Assembly (NCBI GenBank): GCA_021209875.1
Contig: JAGYVD010000006.1
Coordinates: 3,100,001 to 3,164,000, forward strand
DNA length: 64,000 nucleotides
DNA from: Rosellinia necatrix
Taxonomy: Eukaryota; Ascomycota; Sordariomycetes; Xylariales; Xylariaceae
Reading direction: 5' to 3'
Under the pieces are notes generated by a model, which had not been told where the DNA came from, did not search any database, and saw only the letters and a list, made by a program, of their open reading frames with translations. Below, piece after piece: positions 44,193 to 56,082 of the stretch; the first letter of the stretch is position 1, and every line of letters starts with the position of its first letter. The position numbers and the translations under genes were made by a program.

Positions 44193-44868
44193 TTAATTAA
44201 TCTCCTTTAGCACAACGTCATCGCTACGCTCGCACCAGACGCCGATACGATCCTTGACGAATAGCTCGGTCCGAGGCGCCAGCCTCTCGATATCGATCGG
44301 CGAGTTCAGAATGCCCGTCTTCACAATCAGCCGGCCGCCCATCACCTCGGGTCGCACGACGACAATGGTAGGGCACACGGCACAGAAGTCATAACTGACG
44401 TCCTTGCCCGAGATGCCCTTGCGCGTCCAACTGCGCACCTCCCCGGTCAGGCGGAACTGTTCTCGTCGTTTCTTGTTTAGTCATTTTGGTGGGCAGGCTC
44501 CAGATATCTTTGCCGTAAAAACGGCAAAATAACGATGAACAGCAGTAAAAAAAAAAAAAAAGCATTACGCAAGAAATTGGAGGACCTGAAGAGTGATGTA
44601 TAGGGAAAACCTTACATGATCAGGGTCGACGACTAGATTAGTGCTCCCGTTCGCGCCGGCGCATTTCCGGCACGGGACGCAGTGGCAGAGGATCTAGAGG
44701 CAGGCTCTTCCGTAAGTCCCACTAGAAGAGGTCTTTTTTCTATTTCCTTTTCCCGTTCTTTTCTCCTTTTATATCTCCAGGTTTTCGTGGGGCACTTACG
44801 GTTCCTAGGGGCTCTGCTGTAATCTCGCACCTCACCGCACCACAAATGCAACTCCCCTCGAGCATCAT
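44193..44868 (-). CDS. GFA-domain (glutathione-dependent formaldehyde-activating / CENP-V type) zinc protein
   Basis: 136 residues from three exons (44868-44800, 44693-44616, 44456-44193). The introns are 106 and 159 bp with GTAAGT..CTAG and GTAAGG..ACAG borders, all phase 0. The zinc-binding pattern of the family is visible: GSCICGAVRCEI (CxC), ILCHCVPCRKCAGANG (CHCxxC) and YDFCAVCPTIVVV (CxxC). The end, LIVKTGILNSP...RTELFVKDRIGVW, is also typical. Bacterial members form S-hydroxymethylglutathione; most fungal paralogs have no proven substrate, so only the fold is claimed. Tandem ATG codons open the frame (44868 and 44865). No longer frame covers the gene because its exons are small. Confidence 0.85.
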
Positions 44869-47800
44869 GTGCGGGGGTGGCGGGTTCACGGTATCGATTA
44901 TCCAGTGATATGATTTTATGAGGAGGAAATCGCCAACTAAAGATAGCTAGGAAGGGAATAGATAAGTTTAAACGGGCACAACCGTAACGTGGAAACCACA
45001 AGCGGATGGAACCTCGGCTTTCTTGATATATATACGCTGAAGTAGTTAGCGCGATATGGTGTCCCCGGAGTAACGGAGTGGGCAGGTGGGTACGAGAGGT
45101 CCGCAAGTCCGGCAACCGGCTTTAGGTGATATATATGCGGAACTATGGAGATCTCGGCGCTGTGCGCTATGATACCGTTGAGGGCAAAGGACATGCCCGT
45201 GTGAGAACCGGACGAATCATGGTCGTCTGTGGAAGCCAAGAGTTGGTCTACTTCGTACACTCGGAATAGGGAGTAAGCGAAGGGCCCAACCGCTAGAAAG
45301 AGGTCTATATAGCGATGGGTTTAAGGGGAAGAGAGTTGCTGAAGTAAGATCGGTTGATCAGGCGACGATGAGGGGAGGCGGTTGTGCACATTGTTGGCTT
45401 GTGGGACTCCACAGGTTTAGTCACGCCGGCTTATTTAGATAATATATATATCTTAGTAGGACATTACCGGGAACTGCCGCGGCGTGTAACGCTGCCAACG
45501 CTGGGTTGGCCTAAGCATTATGTTGCGCGTATGACGAACCCTATAATGGGCACGAGTACAGCATAGGTCATTTGGCTATGTGGTCATACCCAGAAATTAT
45601 AATCCAAGCGGATAGAGACATTAATAGCAGACCATATAAGCCTTTGGAGTGTTGCCACGTACCATATACCGAATGATGATGAACGCGCCATGCTTTCATC
45701 ATGAATGACCCTTCTGCCGGCACTGTATGTAAATAATGATGATTCGTTCAGCCGATGCTTCTGTTAGCTGGAGCGCCGCGCTGGCTTCTAGTGAAACGGT
45801 CGACTTCCAGCCGCAGAGCCATGGTAATGCAATGTAGCATGGATGTAGGGTGTAGCCAAGCAACAGCTTAGAACGCCATAAAGCAAGCGTGATACGCTTA
45901 CACCTAAGATTCAGCATAAAGATGGGCGGAATGTCACTATTTTCCACCCTGCCAGATTATCAGGTTATCTCATAGCTGTTACATTTGGTACGAATAATCA
46001 TCCGGTACAATATCTTTAACATTGTTATTAGGAGGGATTCATTGTAAACCGAACAGGAACACAGGATGTATTTATGTATAGGTAAGGGATCACTCTACAT
46101 TAACCAAGTCACCAACTTGCACAGCTTGAACTTCTAATAACGTTCAGTGCAGGGGCTACCTGCTACGATCGTGCGAATTTTATATCAGCATCTCGGAGAC
46201 GTTATTTTAGACGAAAACACCCCGTCAATAAACATTCCACGAACTGGTTATAGATATCAAGGTTGACGCGACACCGTTTGCGCCTTTAGATTGTTATATT
46301 ACCATTGAAAGCGAGAGATAGATAATTACATTTCCTCTCCACAAACATCAGGATATTCCAGGCTCATCTTCATAAGGTGTAGTCGCTGACTAACATGGTA
46401 TTTTCCCAATACCCATCCGTCGCCCAAGGCTCAGATATACAGATCCAAAATACTGCAAGGTGTCATGTTGGGATTGCCCAGAGTGAGGTCTAGTCACTGT
46501 GAGGCAGCAGCTGGGTAATAGGTAGATAGCTTAGTATAGGGGTAGGGCTCAATATTATTGATTCCTGAGCCTACCATCTAGGTGGGAGGTCTTCAGTCCT
46601 TATATACACAGATATACTTCTAGGGCTACCCCCTAGGGTAGCAGGTACCTCGCTATGTGATCCATTTATCTGACAGAAGTCTAGGAGCTTGTGGCCAAGG
46701 GCCTGAATACAAATGTTGAAGAGATAGTATGGAAGCCTCGAGGTCTAAGGTTTTCGAAGCCTAGAACCAAGTGTTATCCACTGCGCCAATTGGTGGACCA
46801 CAAACTTGCATGTTGTATCCATCACTACCAGTCAGACATAAAGTCTTCTGATTATAGTCATACTAATATTCACAACGATGTCTCACAACTGAAAGTGACA
46901 CCTCTGGCATTATCAGGTATTGCGATATGAAAATTATTTAGAGCGACCTTATTATGGCATAGTGAACAACTCATATATGGCTTGAGAACATTAAGTTCTT
47001 GATGCCGACCCCCTTGTTTTTATCGAGCCCTTGATTAAACCCTCTGTTGAATCCATTTGCCAAGGCTTGGTATCAAGCTGAGTGTTATTTCAGCCCTGTT
47101 GAGCCCCAGAGGCGCCGTGCCAAGTAGTCACATCAGGCCAGGGCCTAATTATATAAAGAAGGGGAATGGGCGACATGAAGAGCACAAACTACTAAAAGGG
47201 GGTCCCGCCTGCAAGGAACCAAACGTCCAAGAAAATTTTGGAGGTACTTCCTCAAGTTCTTTGATCAGTTCCTTCGACAGCTGGTGCATAATGGATATTA
47301 TATAACCCACAGGGTTCCTCCTTTCCCACCTTCCACCTGAAGTATTTTCCTTGGTAAGTATGTAATTACTGCTTTCTAGTAAGACATTGTTTTATGTTAT
47401 CATATTTGTTTTAGTTTTAGGGGTATGTATAATCATTTGAAGCAAATATTGTGATATGATACTCTTCTTTTCCTCCCCCCCGCGTGTTTTCAGATGCTGT
47501 CTGCAACTAGGTTATGTGGTTTATGTTTTTGATAAAGGTCACGGGGATATCTTAAAATATGTAGATACGTATTGATCTTGGTGAGTTGTTGAAGATATAT
47601 TGTCATCCTGTTCGCCATTATACTCTAGCTGTTATATTATACATACGTATATAGTATCAAAGCAGTCTAGTATTCTTCGAGTATTGCTATGCCCCAGAAA
47701 TGATGAAAGCACCGTTAGACTTCTTTGGCGAGTCTCATTCTCCATCTTCCAATAGGAGATTGGGAAATGTGGCTGAAATAATGAGAACATCCAGCAACTG

Positions 47801-50800
47801 AAAGGATAATATTTCCTAAAATTGGCAAACCTGATGTAAATTGGATTGGGAGTTTCCTATCTGTCTAAGTCATGGATACGTACTATCTACGTCATAGTAG
47901 CTAATGGCATGAAGCGTGACTAACGTATGAGATTGCTGAGCTGCTGGTAGACAGGTAGAAGGGTGTGGGTGTGTGGAGTTGGGGTAAGCGCGATACTCCC
48001 GATGCTGTGATCGGGGAGTGGCTGGGTATAGATGCAGTTCCTAGGGGGGTCTACTGATAACTATAGAATATTACGAGCTACATACGGGATGATTGATATG
48101 CCGTACAAGAATGACGTCGGGGAAGAATTGGAGGAAGAATAAACTTGATATCGAGGCAATCTGTGCAATACCTACTGTGCCCCCTTTGGGGGAAATCATT
48201 ATGGGAGTCATTTTGTTATGTAGACATATGTGTTCTGTTGTAAGCCTTGCTTGCACTGGGTTTGCTTAAATATAGGGTACGTAGATATTTGAGTCTCTGT
48301 AGCGTAGCCACGTGAAGAAAGACGGGAAATACCTATAGAAGCATTGTACTGCCTCCAGGCATCATTACAACCGCCTCGGTTGTTCTGGACAGAATAGGGA
48401 ATTAAGTGGGGGAGGGGGCAAGATGGTGCAGCTCACCTGATTTGTAGAAAGCAAAACGGTAGGTGGTAAGTATGTAGGTACATAACGGCATACCTATAGT
48501 GCTCGGTAAGATCAGTATTATGTAATAGGGAGAATTTGTTCTCAGGCACGGTCCCACTGTTCGATTTGGTACTAGGTATTATACTACGTTTGCGCACTGC
48601 GATATATGTACTTCGTACATACAGTATCGACAGTATCTACCTAGGTAGGTAGGAGTACCTACCTGGGTGTCAATAGACGATAACTTTGTAGTGTATTTCC
48701 GCCAAAAGCACTTTTGAGTTGCCACAGTGCAAGGCTTTACTTTATTTTAGATAATACCAACCAAACGCAACAGAGAGGAGGAAATAGGAATATAATACTT
48801 GTATACTAAGTAGAAGTGTAAAAGAGGAATCGAGAAAAGGAAGCTTACGTTATGTTTGACATATGTATACATATACGGCATGTATGTGGAGGCTAGATAT
48901 GGATGGGGTCCCCTCGGTCGTAACGTTGTTTGTAACAGGGTGGTGGCCTGGCCGAGCCGAGCTCTGGGTCCAACGTGTCAGAAAGCCGGCATTGACATTG
49001 GGGATAGTCCACTGAGCGAAATCATAGGTCAGCGGCGGTGAAGAGGGATACGGCGCATGCGCCTGGTAATTTGCCAAGCGTGTTTGTGGATATGCACGAT
49101 GCGCGATGGATGCACCCCCCCACATACCTCCAGCCTAGGCAGAGCTAACGGGCAGCAGAACATACCTTAGGTACTTCCAAGGTTGCTGCCAACCAATCTA
49201 GTTGCGCTGCATACCCTACAGATATGTACCTATAACTACCTAATTATAAAAGGCACCGTGATGTCATGCACGTCTGAGACAGAAGCAGACTACCTACCTA
49301 GGTACTGTACGGGGGGCTCTGCTGAGGACCGAGCCACCACATGTGCCGCAGGCCTATAATTATACGGCTGAAAACGGAATGACAAGGCGTTCAACCAGCC
49401 GTAGCAACAGCAGATCAACAGCCCAGCTATGTTGCCATGGCTTTTTAACCATGACATACAACACTACTAACCTAGGCAGGGCCTAGGGTACAACAGGAGT
49501 GCCGTTCAGCCTAAGACCACACTAGTCGGCTACTTGCTCTGCTTCATGGAGTCGCTTCTCTTCACCTGGCACCGTTCCGGAAATGTACAGGAGATACTGT
49601 GGAAATGAGACATGGCCCAGGATTGGGGTGCTGGTGGGGGACTGGCAAATATATTCACACCCGCATACAACATGTACCCTTGTTGTGCACCAGCAAGATC
49701 TAACCTCACAGTTTACTAAGTATGTAATTACATGTTCTGTACATAGTAGTTAGTACGTGTACGCACGATCAGGTGAGGCATCTATTTCTGTATTATGTAG
49801 TACATCTATCTGGTACTGTGCACAGTCCACAGGACACAACTTTCATATGTACAATTAACAGCCGCTTTAAGTAGTAGCACAGAGTATGATGTACCCATCT
49901 AGTGGTTAGCATGCCAGTAGCGGAAGTTTAAACTGGTTTTGTGTGTCTGACTACCTGCCTACAATACTTAGTAGAGTAGTAGTTTGTTGGCTTCTGCTTG
50001 GCACCGGTACATATGCTACCTAGTTATGTAAGTACATATGTATATCGAGTCCCACTAGCGCTCGGCAGGTGGTGTCAGCAGGGGGCAGAACAAAGATGCA
50101 GCAGGGGTGGCCCACATGTTATTTTCATCATGCAATTGTTGATTAAGCAATCTGGGTTGCGGATCTTTCAAATTTTTTCCCTTCCCTTTTCTTTTATGTA
50201 CACTAAAAGATGAAAAGCAAACCCCTTTTCTGGACCATTGCAGTGCCCACTGTTTAATAGCATGATGGCCGTGACACTCTGCTAGAAGCTGTGACTTGCA
50301 GTGTTAATCAATCGTGGCTGTACATATATCTAACAAGAGAGGAAGGGAACACGTGAAGATCAAACACAGAAACTAAGGAACATGTAAGAATAGCATGAGA
50401 AGGATTTTTTTTGCTAACGCACCGGTTTGACTAGCTAGGTAGGTAGTTTGCGACAGGTTCATGTTACCTGCTTCCTAGCTACTGTGCCTTCCAGTTGGCA
50501 CGGGTAAGCTCACCGTGATTGGGTCCCAGTGTTAGGGCCCCCTGTGATGACCCCACGGTCACCGGTAACTACCTCACGCAGGCAACCACATAAAAATTAC
50601 CTTTGTACCGGGGGTAACTTTCTTGTGCTTGACCAGCTGAATTTGTTGTTGCGCATAGCAGAAAGTACCTAGATATACACGACCTACCCAGGCAGCCATT
50701 TAGCAAGACCTTCTAGCTGTGCTGAACATTTGCTATTCAAGATCCTGTAAGCCAATGGCACCCCAATGGTACCTACCCCCTGCCCCCAGAGGGAGGCTAC

Positions 50801-51294
50801 CCCCCTGCCCCCAGAGGGCAGGCCTAAAGCACGCCTGTCCGCCTCAACTCATTACCCGTTTTGAAACGATTAGCAGTGGAACGCGCTGGCGATTGGCCAG
50901 ACTAGCTTGACACGGACCTTCAGCCACATCAGCCAAGCTAAGGTAGAAGTCCCGTTATTATCGTCACGATATATTTCCTCCTATTTTATTTATACACATG
51001 GCTACGCAAAAAACATCCGTCACACATGAACAACAACAACAACAACGGCGGCGGCAGCAACAGTTGTAAGGGGAATCACCATATCACACACCTAAACACA
51101 CACGCCCGCCCTCCAGCCAACACACAACGCACAGTATCAAGGTATACAGCATACGATATACAACAGAGAACGGAAAGCAAAACGACCTGCGACAGACGGG
51201 AGATCCCCAGAGGCTTGGGAGCCACCCCATGTATGGCTATTTAAGCTTTTCATGAGGTTTCCCGCGAGGAACCACCAAAGGCTCACACGCAAAT
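44869..51294. other. Gene desert (about 6.4 kb)
   Basis: No supported protein-coding gene. It holds one copy of a dispersed repeat (46475-46665), a degenerate tRNA-like sequence near 46718-46800, and many TACCTAGGTA/TAGGTAGG words (about 48635-48665, 49150, 49292, 50438). There is also a small hairpin-capable CCTGCCCCCAGAGGG duplication at about 50776-50822 and a CAA/CGG trinucleotide stretch at 51024-51062. Base composition drifts to AT in places. Probably decayed mobile DNA. Confidence 0.55.
46475..46665 (+). repeat. Dispersed repeat, copy A (possible solo LTR)
   Basis: It begins TGCCCAGAGTGAGGTCTAG and ends near CTATGTGATCC. It aligns over about 185 bp with the reverse complement of 56540-56727, with shared blocks such as GTAGATAGCTTAGTATAGGG and GTGGGAGGTCTT; the differences are largely transitions. 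The TG start would fit an LTR, but I found no target-site duplication or internal region. Confidence 0.65.
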
Positions 51295-53294
51295 ATGTCT
51301 ATGCCTGCTCAGTCGCTCCAATGCCACCACATTGTCCGTGTTGTCGCCGTTGCGACCAGTATCGTGACGGCACGGCACCTATTTGCGATTGGCTTCCACT
51401 ACCCACTGCTCATGCTCCTGGCCCATGTGTCGATTGCACTTGTACTGGGGGGTCTTGGTGCACGGGGTGATGCAGTTACCATTCAGAAACGGCCGCATAG
51501 CTGGACTTTGCGGATATGGCAAGCTCTCTTCACGGCTTCGGTCGCAATCGGCCTTATTTTCACATACCACAGCTTCCTTCATAATAGAAACACGACCCTA
51601 GGTGTTATGTTACTGGGGCTCGATTGGGCGACAGTCTTGGGCAGAACATGGAGGTGGTTACGCCAAGACAAACAGCACTCTGTTGATATGCCTTTATCCA
51701 CAGCCACCTTTCTGCTATGCATAGTCCTCTTGTTATGGAAAGAAAACTGGCTGGTTGGCAAGGGCATCGAGGTAGGAAATTTCAAGACGCACCCAAGACA
51801 TGTGTCGCTGACCAAATCATCCAGTTTGTCCTTGTGGCCGTTGTCTGCATGACTGTCGCGAGGCATCTTTGGCGTGCCGGGTTGGTGGATGGCCCCATCA
51901 CCCTCGGCACCGTCCACATGGACCCATACAGCGCCGGACTTGCTGTCTGCCTGCCGCTAGCGGCCTTCATGCTTGCCGTCACAGGCTGGTATAATCGACG
52001 GGACTTCCATATTCAAGGTCGAATAATGTGGCTACTAATTAGTATCATCTCCGGTGCACTATCACTGGCTACCGAGACAACATTGAAAAAACTCACCGCG
52101 TCCCTGCAGGATAAGATTCCTTTCAACACCAAGATGAATTTTACTTTTGGCAACCCGATATTCCCTTGGCTGGTCCTAATCATTGTCGAGTTCGATAATG
52201 TATGTTCACAACACCGGCCGTCGACAACATCAGCAGTGCAGTGGTTTAGTTTTGTAATCGCCTATTTTACTACGATCGACATTGCCTGGATGGCTTCACC
52301 GGTAGCACTAGCAAACGAGCAAGTGCCATATATACCCATACCTAGTCTTAAGCCGCGAGAAGAACCGACAGACGAGGCGAAGAGTCCAACTCCGGAGGAT
52401 ATGGAAGCCATGTATCTACCAGACTTCAACTGCGACAGCGAATCCTCATTCCATCGCCACGTATCCCTCGCATGGCAAGCTATCTTGGGTACGCTTGCCT
52501 TATTATTGGTGTTTTATTCCGTTGTTGGCGCGCCCCATACCGATCCTGGGAGGCGATCCTGGGATTTAGATATTGTCATTGCCTGGTACGATGAGCCTAT
52601 CGAACAGGTTATCAGAACTGCGGAGCTGGCACTTGACCTTCCTAATATCGCTGGGCGCAAGGTCAGAACGATTGTGTACAATAAGGGGAACCTGAACGAA
52701 ACGGAGCTTGAAGTCAATTTCCCGGTTCAGAGTCGGCTTGTTATCAGACGACTAGAGAATGTTGGACGGGAAGGAGACACATATCTGACCCACGCACTGG
52801 AGAGAGAACAGGACTGGGCAAGCCACACACTATTCATACAAGCAGAGCCACATGAACCAGGCTATCTCCAGGCTCGGCTGGAGGATTACTTCGTGGAGCA
52901 AACGGGATTCTTATCACTATCACATGTGCGGAATTTCTGTCCCAGCTGTGATACATGCAACGACCATTCAGGTTGGACCGAGGAGGGAACGGTGTTGAGA
53001 GATATTTTCGGGCGATCAAATCCCGACAAAACATGTCAAGACATCAGCTTGACATATAGAGGCCAATTTGTAGTTTCATCCCACAGAATGAAACGGGCCA
53101 ACCAAGGCCTGCTCCGCGAGTTACGGGGCCGGTTAATAGAGGACGAACACCTCGGGTTCACCTTGGAACGATCCTGGGGAACCATATTCCAATGTCCCAC
53201 AATATCCGAGCGGTGCCCTACATTACTATCAGGGTGGATGGGCAACCGCGCGGCAGTAGAGGATTGCCAGTGTCTCGATACAATAGGCTCATAG
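51295..53294 (+). CDS. Polytopic membrane protein with C-terminal DUF3431-type domain
   Basis: 648 residues from two exons (51295-51771, 51825-53294); the 53-bp intron (GTAGGA, CTGAC branch, CCAG) joins KGIE to FVLVAVV. The first about 390 residues carry about 10-11 hydrophobic helices, for example VRVVAVATSIVTARHLFAIG, LLMLLAHVSIALVLGGLG, FVLVAVVCMTVARHLWRAG, GRIMWLLISIISGALSLA and WQAILGTLALLLVFYSVVG. From residue about 404 a soluble domain begins (SWDLDIVIAWYDEPIEQVIR, then VRTIVYNKGNLNE, YLTHALEREQDWASHTLFIQ and SGWMGNRAAVEDC). It matches the fungal DUF3431 family, often thought to be glycosyltransferase-like. The helical part appears internally duplicated (VTARHLFAIGF versus TVARHLWRAGL) and recalls 10-helix nucleotide-sugar transporter folds; that link is inference. 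The membrane location is sure, the activity is not. Confidence 0.75.
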
Positions 53295-54023
53295 ATTATG
53301 TAATTACAATATACCCATCATTTTATTTCTTCACATGGAGTTCTTGGACTTCGGACAAGACAACCCTCAAACAGTCAGTTAGAATTTGGCTTCTTCGTAG
53401 CTCAACAAACTTGATACGCTATCTACGCTGAGATGGCTAGTGAATCAAACACAACATACCTTGATCGAGGCCAAAACACCTGTGTCCATATCTAGAATAA
53501 TGGTAACATTATCCATTGTGAACCTCGCCAAGACAAAAAGAAGGAAAAAATGAATGAATCAAATGATAAATTCGTGTTGTAGTATATAAAACCGTAGCTT
53601 CAAATCATGCAAAATCTGCTCCTGTACAGATCTTCCATGATATTTGCGTCACCACCCGGGGTTATTCTCTAGGTAGGGATCAACACACAAACAGTGAGAT
53701 GCAGTGCTGACTAGTAGTGAGAGATCTTTTTTTTTGTTCATTTAATAGCTTACCACTGGATTGACCTTATCCCGAATTATCTACACACCAAGCATATCCT
53801 GACTTTCGGTTCTGAAGTAATTACAATATCTTCTCAAATGCTAAACTTTACACTTGAAATCTCAATCCCACGTTATCTGTTCTTAGCCCCATCACAGCAT
53901 ATCCTACATTCCAGTAAACCACACCGGCTTGAATTGGTACGAGTCAATATTCAATTCCACATGCGCTCGGCGAGTTTTCCAGTCGTTGGTGAGTAGTATC
54001 CATGCCAAACGTAAGGACGATTT
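53295..54023. other. Convergent intergenic region, no gene seen
   Basis: AT-rich 3' flanks of the two convergent genes. It contains a T-run near 53727-53736. No frame of interest. Confidence 0.5.
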
Positions 54024-56082
54024 CTAGTGGTCCGTGGTAGTTGGATCGCTAGTTACCCTCACAAGGAATTGCAGCACAGAGGGCTGCAGTAATTCGGCTC
54101 GGGCCTTCTCCTGCACAGCCTGCCACCACTCCTGGCTGCCAGCAGACACTGCACGAAAGGGGTGTTAAAACCACGGCTATTTGCAATGACATAGAGTAAG
54201 ACTGCCCTCTTGTTATAGAGGAGAAATTCTTGCTAAACGCAACGGAAAATACATGGTAATAAAAACGAAACAAGAAAAAGAAGAAGGGTTGGGGGGATTG
54301 AATGGGATAGGGGTATACGTACTGTCAAAACCGAACTCTCTAGGGGTCTGGAAGTTGTTATGAAATGCATACGGCAGCCACACCTCGTTTTTTGGAGTAT
54401 CTGTTTTTGGGTAGGCCTGAACCCCCTCTGGCTTAGTATTTTCATCGAAGGGCAGCAGCTCTTGGACGGCCCGTTTCCACGATATCTCGCTCTGGGGGCG
54501 TTTACCAGAGTAGAGGTATTTCTGATAGCGGTCACAGAACGCTTCGACCATAAGGGCTGCGGGAACTCGATCCTGACGTCGTAGGATCACCTGGGCATCG
54601 TAAATGTACGCCATCAGCTTCACGGTGAGCTGCGCGCATACAAACTGAGTTACCGCCTGAGATTTTATATAATCCGCCCACGTATAGACGACACCCAGTG
54701 ACGGACCGAGCTCCTGTTTCATGATGTACTTGTTCAAAATCACTATTCTGCTCATCATCGCTTTGAAGTAGATACGGCCTGCATCCTCAGGCAGTAAACG
54801 CACTACCTGATCTACCGTCAGACGCAAAGCCACCAACTGCCGGAAAGCATTGGTGCGCACGCTGGTTATGGTGGCCTGGCTGTAAACCATCGAGTCCAGC
54901 ATCAGCCGCCAAGCGAAGATCAAGTCCAGTCGGAGGGGTATATTGTCTGCCGGGTATTCCTTGATAATCTCAGCTATCCATTGGGTGATTGGGTTTCCGT
55001 GCCGTATGTTGTCGCCGAGAAGGTACTGATCACGTTTCGGAAACGAGGATGCCGGGCTCTCCATCTTTGAAGCCTCAAGGACACTGTTCAAAGTTAGTAC
55101 AGAGATCTTCCAATTCTCATGTCAGTTGAACTCTGACTCCACACGAACACACGCACTCTTGCATTCTTGCGATGCCATCTTGCTCACGCATTGATGCAAC
55201 GACGCTCATTAAGTCAGCCGCAAGTCCGGTTGCGTCATCTTTTGCCACCTGTTCGAGGATTTCGATTCTCATAGAACCGGTCTCGTCGTGCCACTCTGGA
55301 AAGCAGAGTTCCATCGCCGCCATCTCGCTCTTGACATATTGTACCAAGAAGCACGTCGCTACCATAACCCAGCTAGAATTAGTTTCGCATATCTATAACG
55401 CAGATGTAAGTGTTTAATTGAGCGATGTCTTACCCACGTCTGCTACGGCTATTTCTGTCGGTTCTTGGATGAAATTAGGCCATAGTTGACTAGGCCATAG
55501 TTGTATAAAGAACCTTCGCTGAGAGGCGAGAAGTTTGAGATGGACAACAAAGTCTGCAAACACCCACAGCTTCTTGTTGCGGGGAGGTGAGTCATTGGTA
55601 GGTGGGAAAGACTCAACGATTTCCTGTGCGTTTGTTGGTGTTGGTCCCTGCAATATGATCGCCATGCGATAGAGGGTTTTGATCCAGCCCCAATGGTCCT
55701 GCGCTGTAGTTGTATCGGGCGAAAATAAATGCACTGCAAGAAACCATGTATTAGCGGCCACTGCATAGGGGAGATAAATTTGGGGTATGGGGGATCATAT
55801 GGAGCAAATCTTGGGTTGATGTGAGGGATAGGAGACGCAAGAGTACATACTGGCTCTCCTCCGCAGTTTTGCTGCCGCAGTAAGGTCTTTCGCTATCGCT
55901 GCCTTAACTTCGTCGCTAATATTTTCGTGGTTCGTCGATAGGTTGAACAAGATACGTCTTATGCTCCATTCATGGGGATTCTCTCCGGCAAACAGAATCT
56001 GCATCGCTCTGCGCTCAATGGCTTTGTACTGGGCAGAAAGCATTGCCTGCTTCTTGATCCGACAATCGCCTTTGTCTGGCAT
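54024..56082 (-). CDS. Uncharacterised fungal protein, five exons
   Basis: Five exons (56082-55851, 55733-55434, 55358-55145, 55083-54323, 54148-54024) join in frame to 543 residues. Donors are GTATGT, GTAAGA, GTGTGG and GTACGT; the acceptors are CAG or TAG. Because all phases close, I trust the model although I do not recognise the family with confidence. It starts MPDKGDCRIKKQAMLSAQYK, is rich in helix-forming segments (IRRILFNLSTNHENISDEVK, CFLVQYVKSEMAAMELCF, LRLTVDQVVRLLPEDAGRIY) and has no signal peptide. The general layout (helical, with the Trp-rich segments DHWGWIKTL, SWKRAVQ and SQEWWQAVQEKARAEL) is loosely like large fungal DUF6604-type proteins, but that is weak. The third intron's donor is the least certain border. 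Function unknown. Confidence 0.62.

Noticed and set aside
46718..46800. tRNA-like sequence on the minus strand (GGCGCAGTGGATAA box, TTCGAA loop)
   Set aside because: The stems do not pair properly and the T-arm is degenerate; at best a tRNA-derived relic, not a functional tRNA gene.
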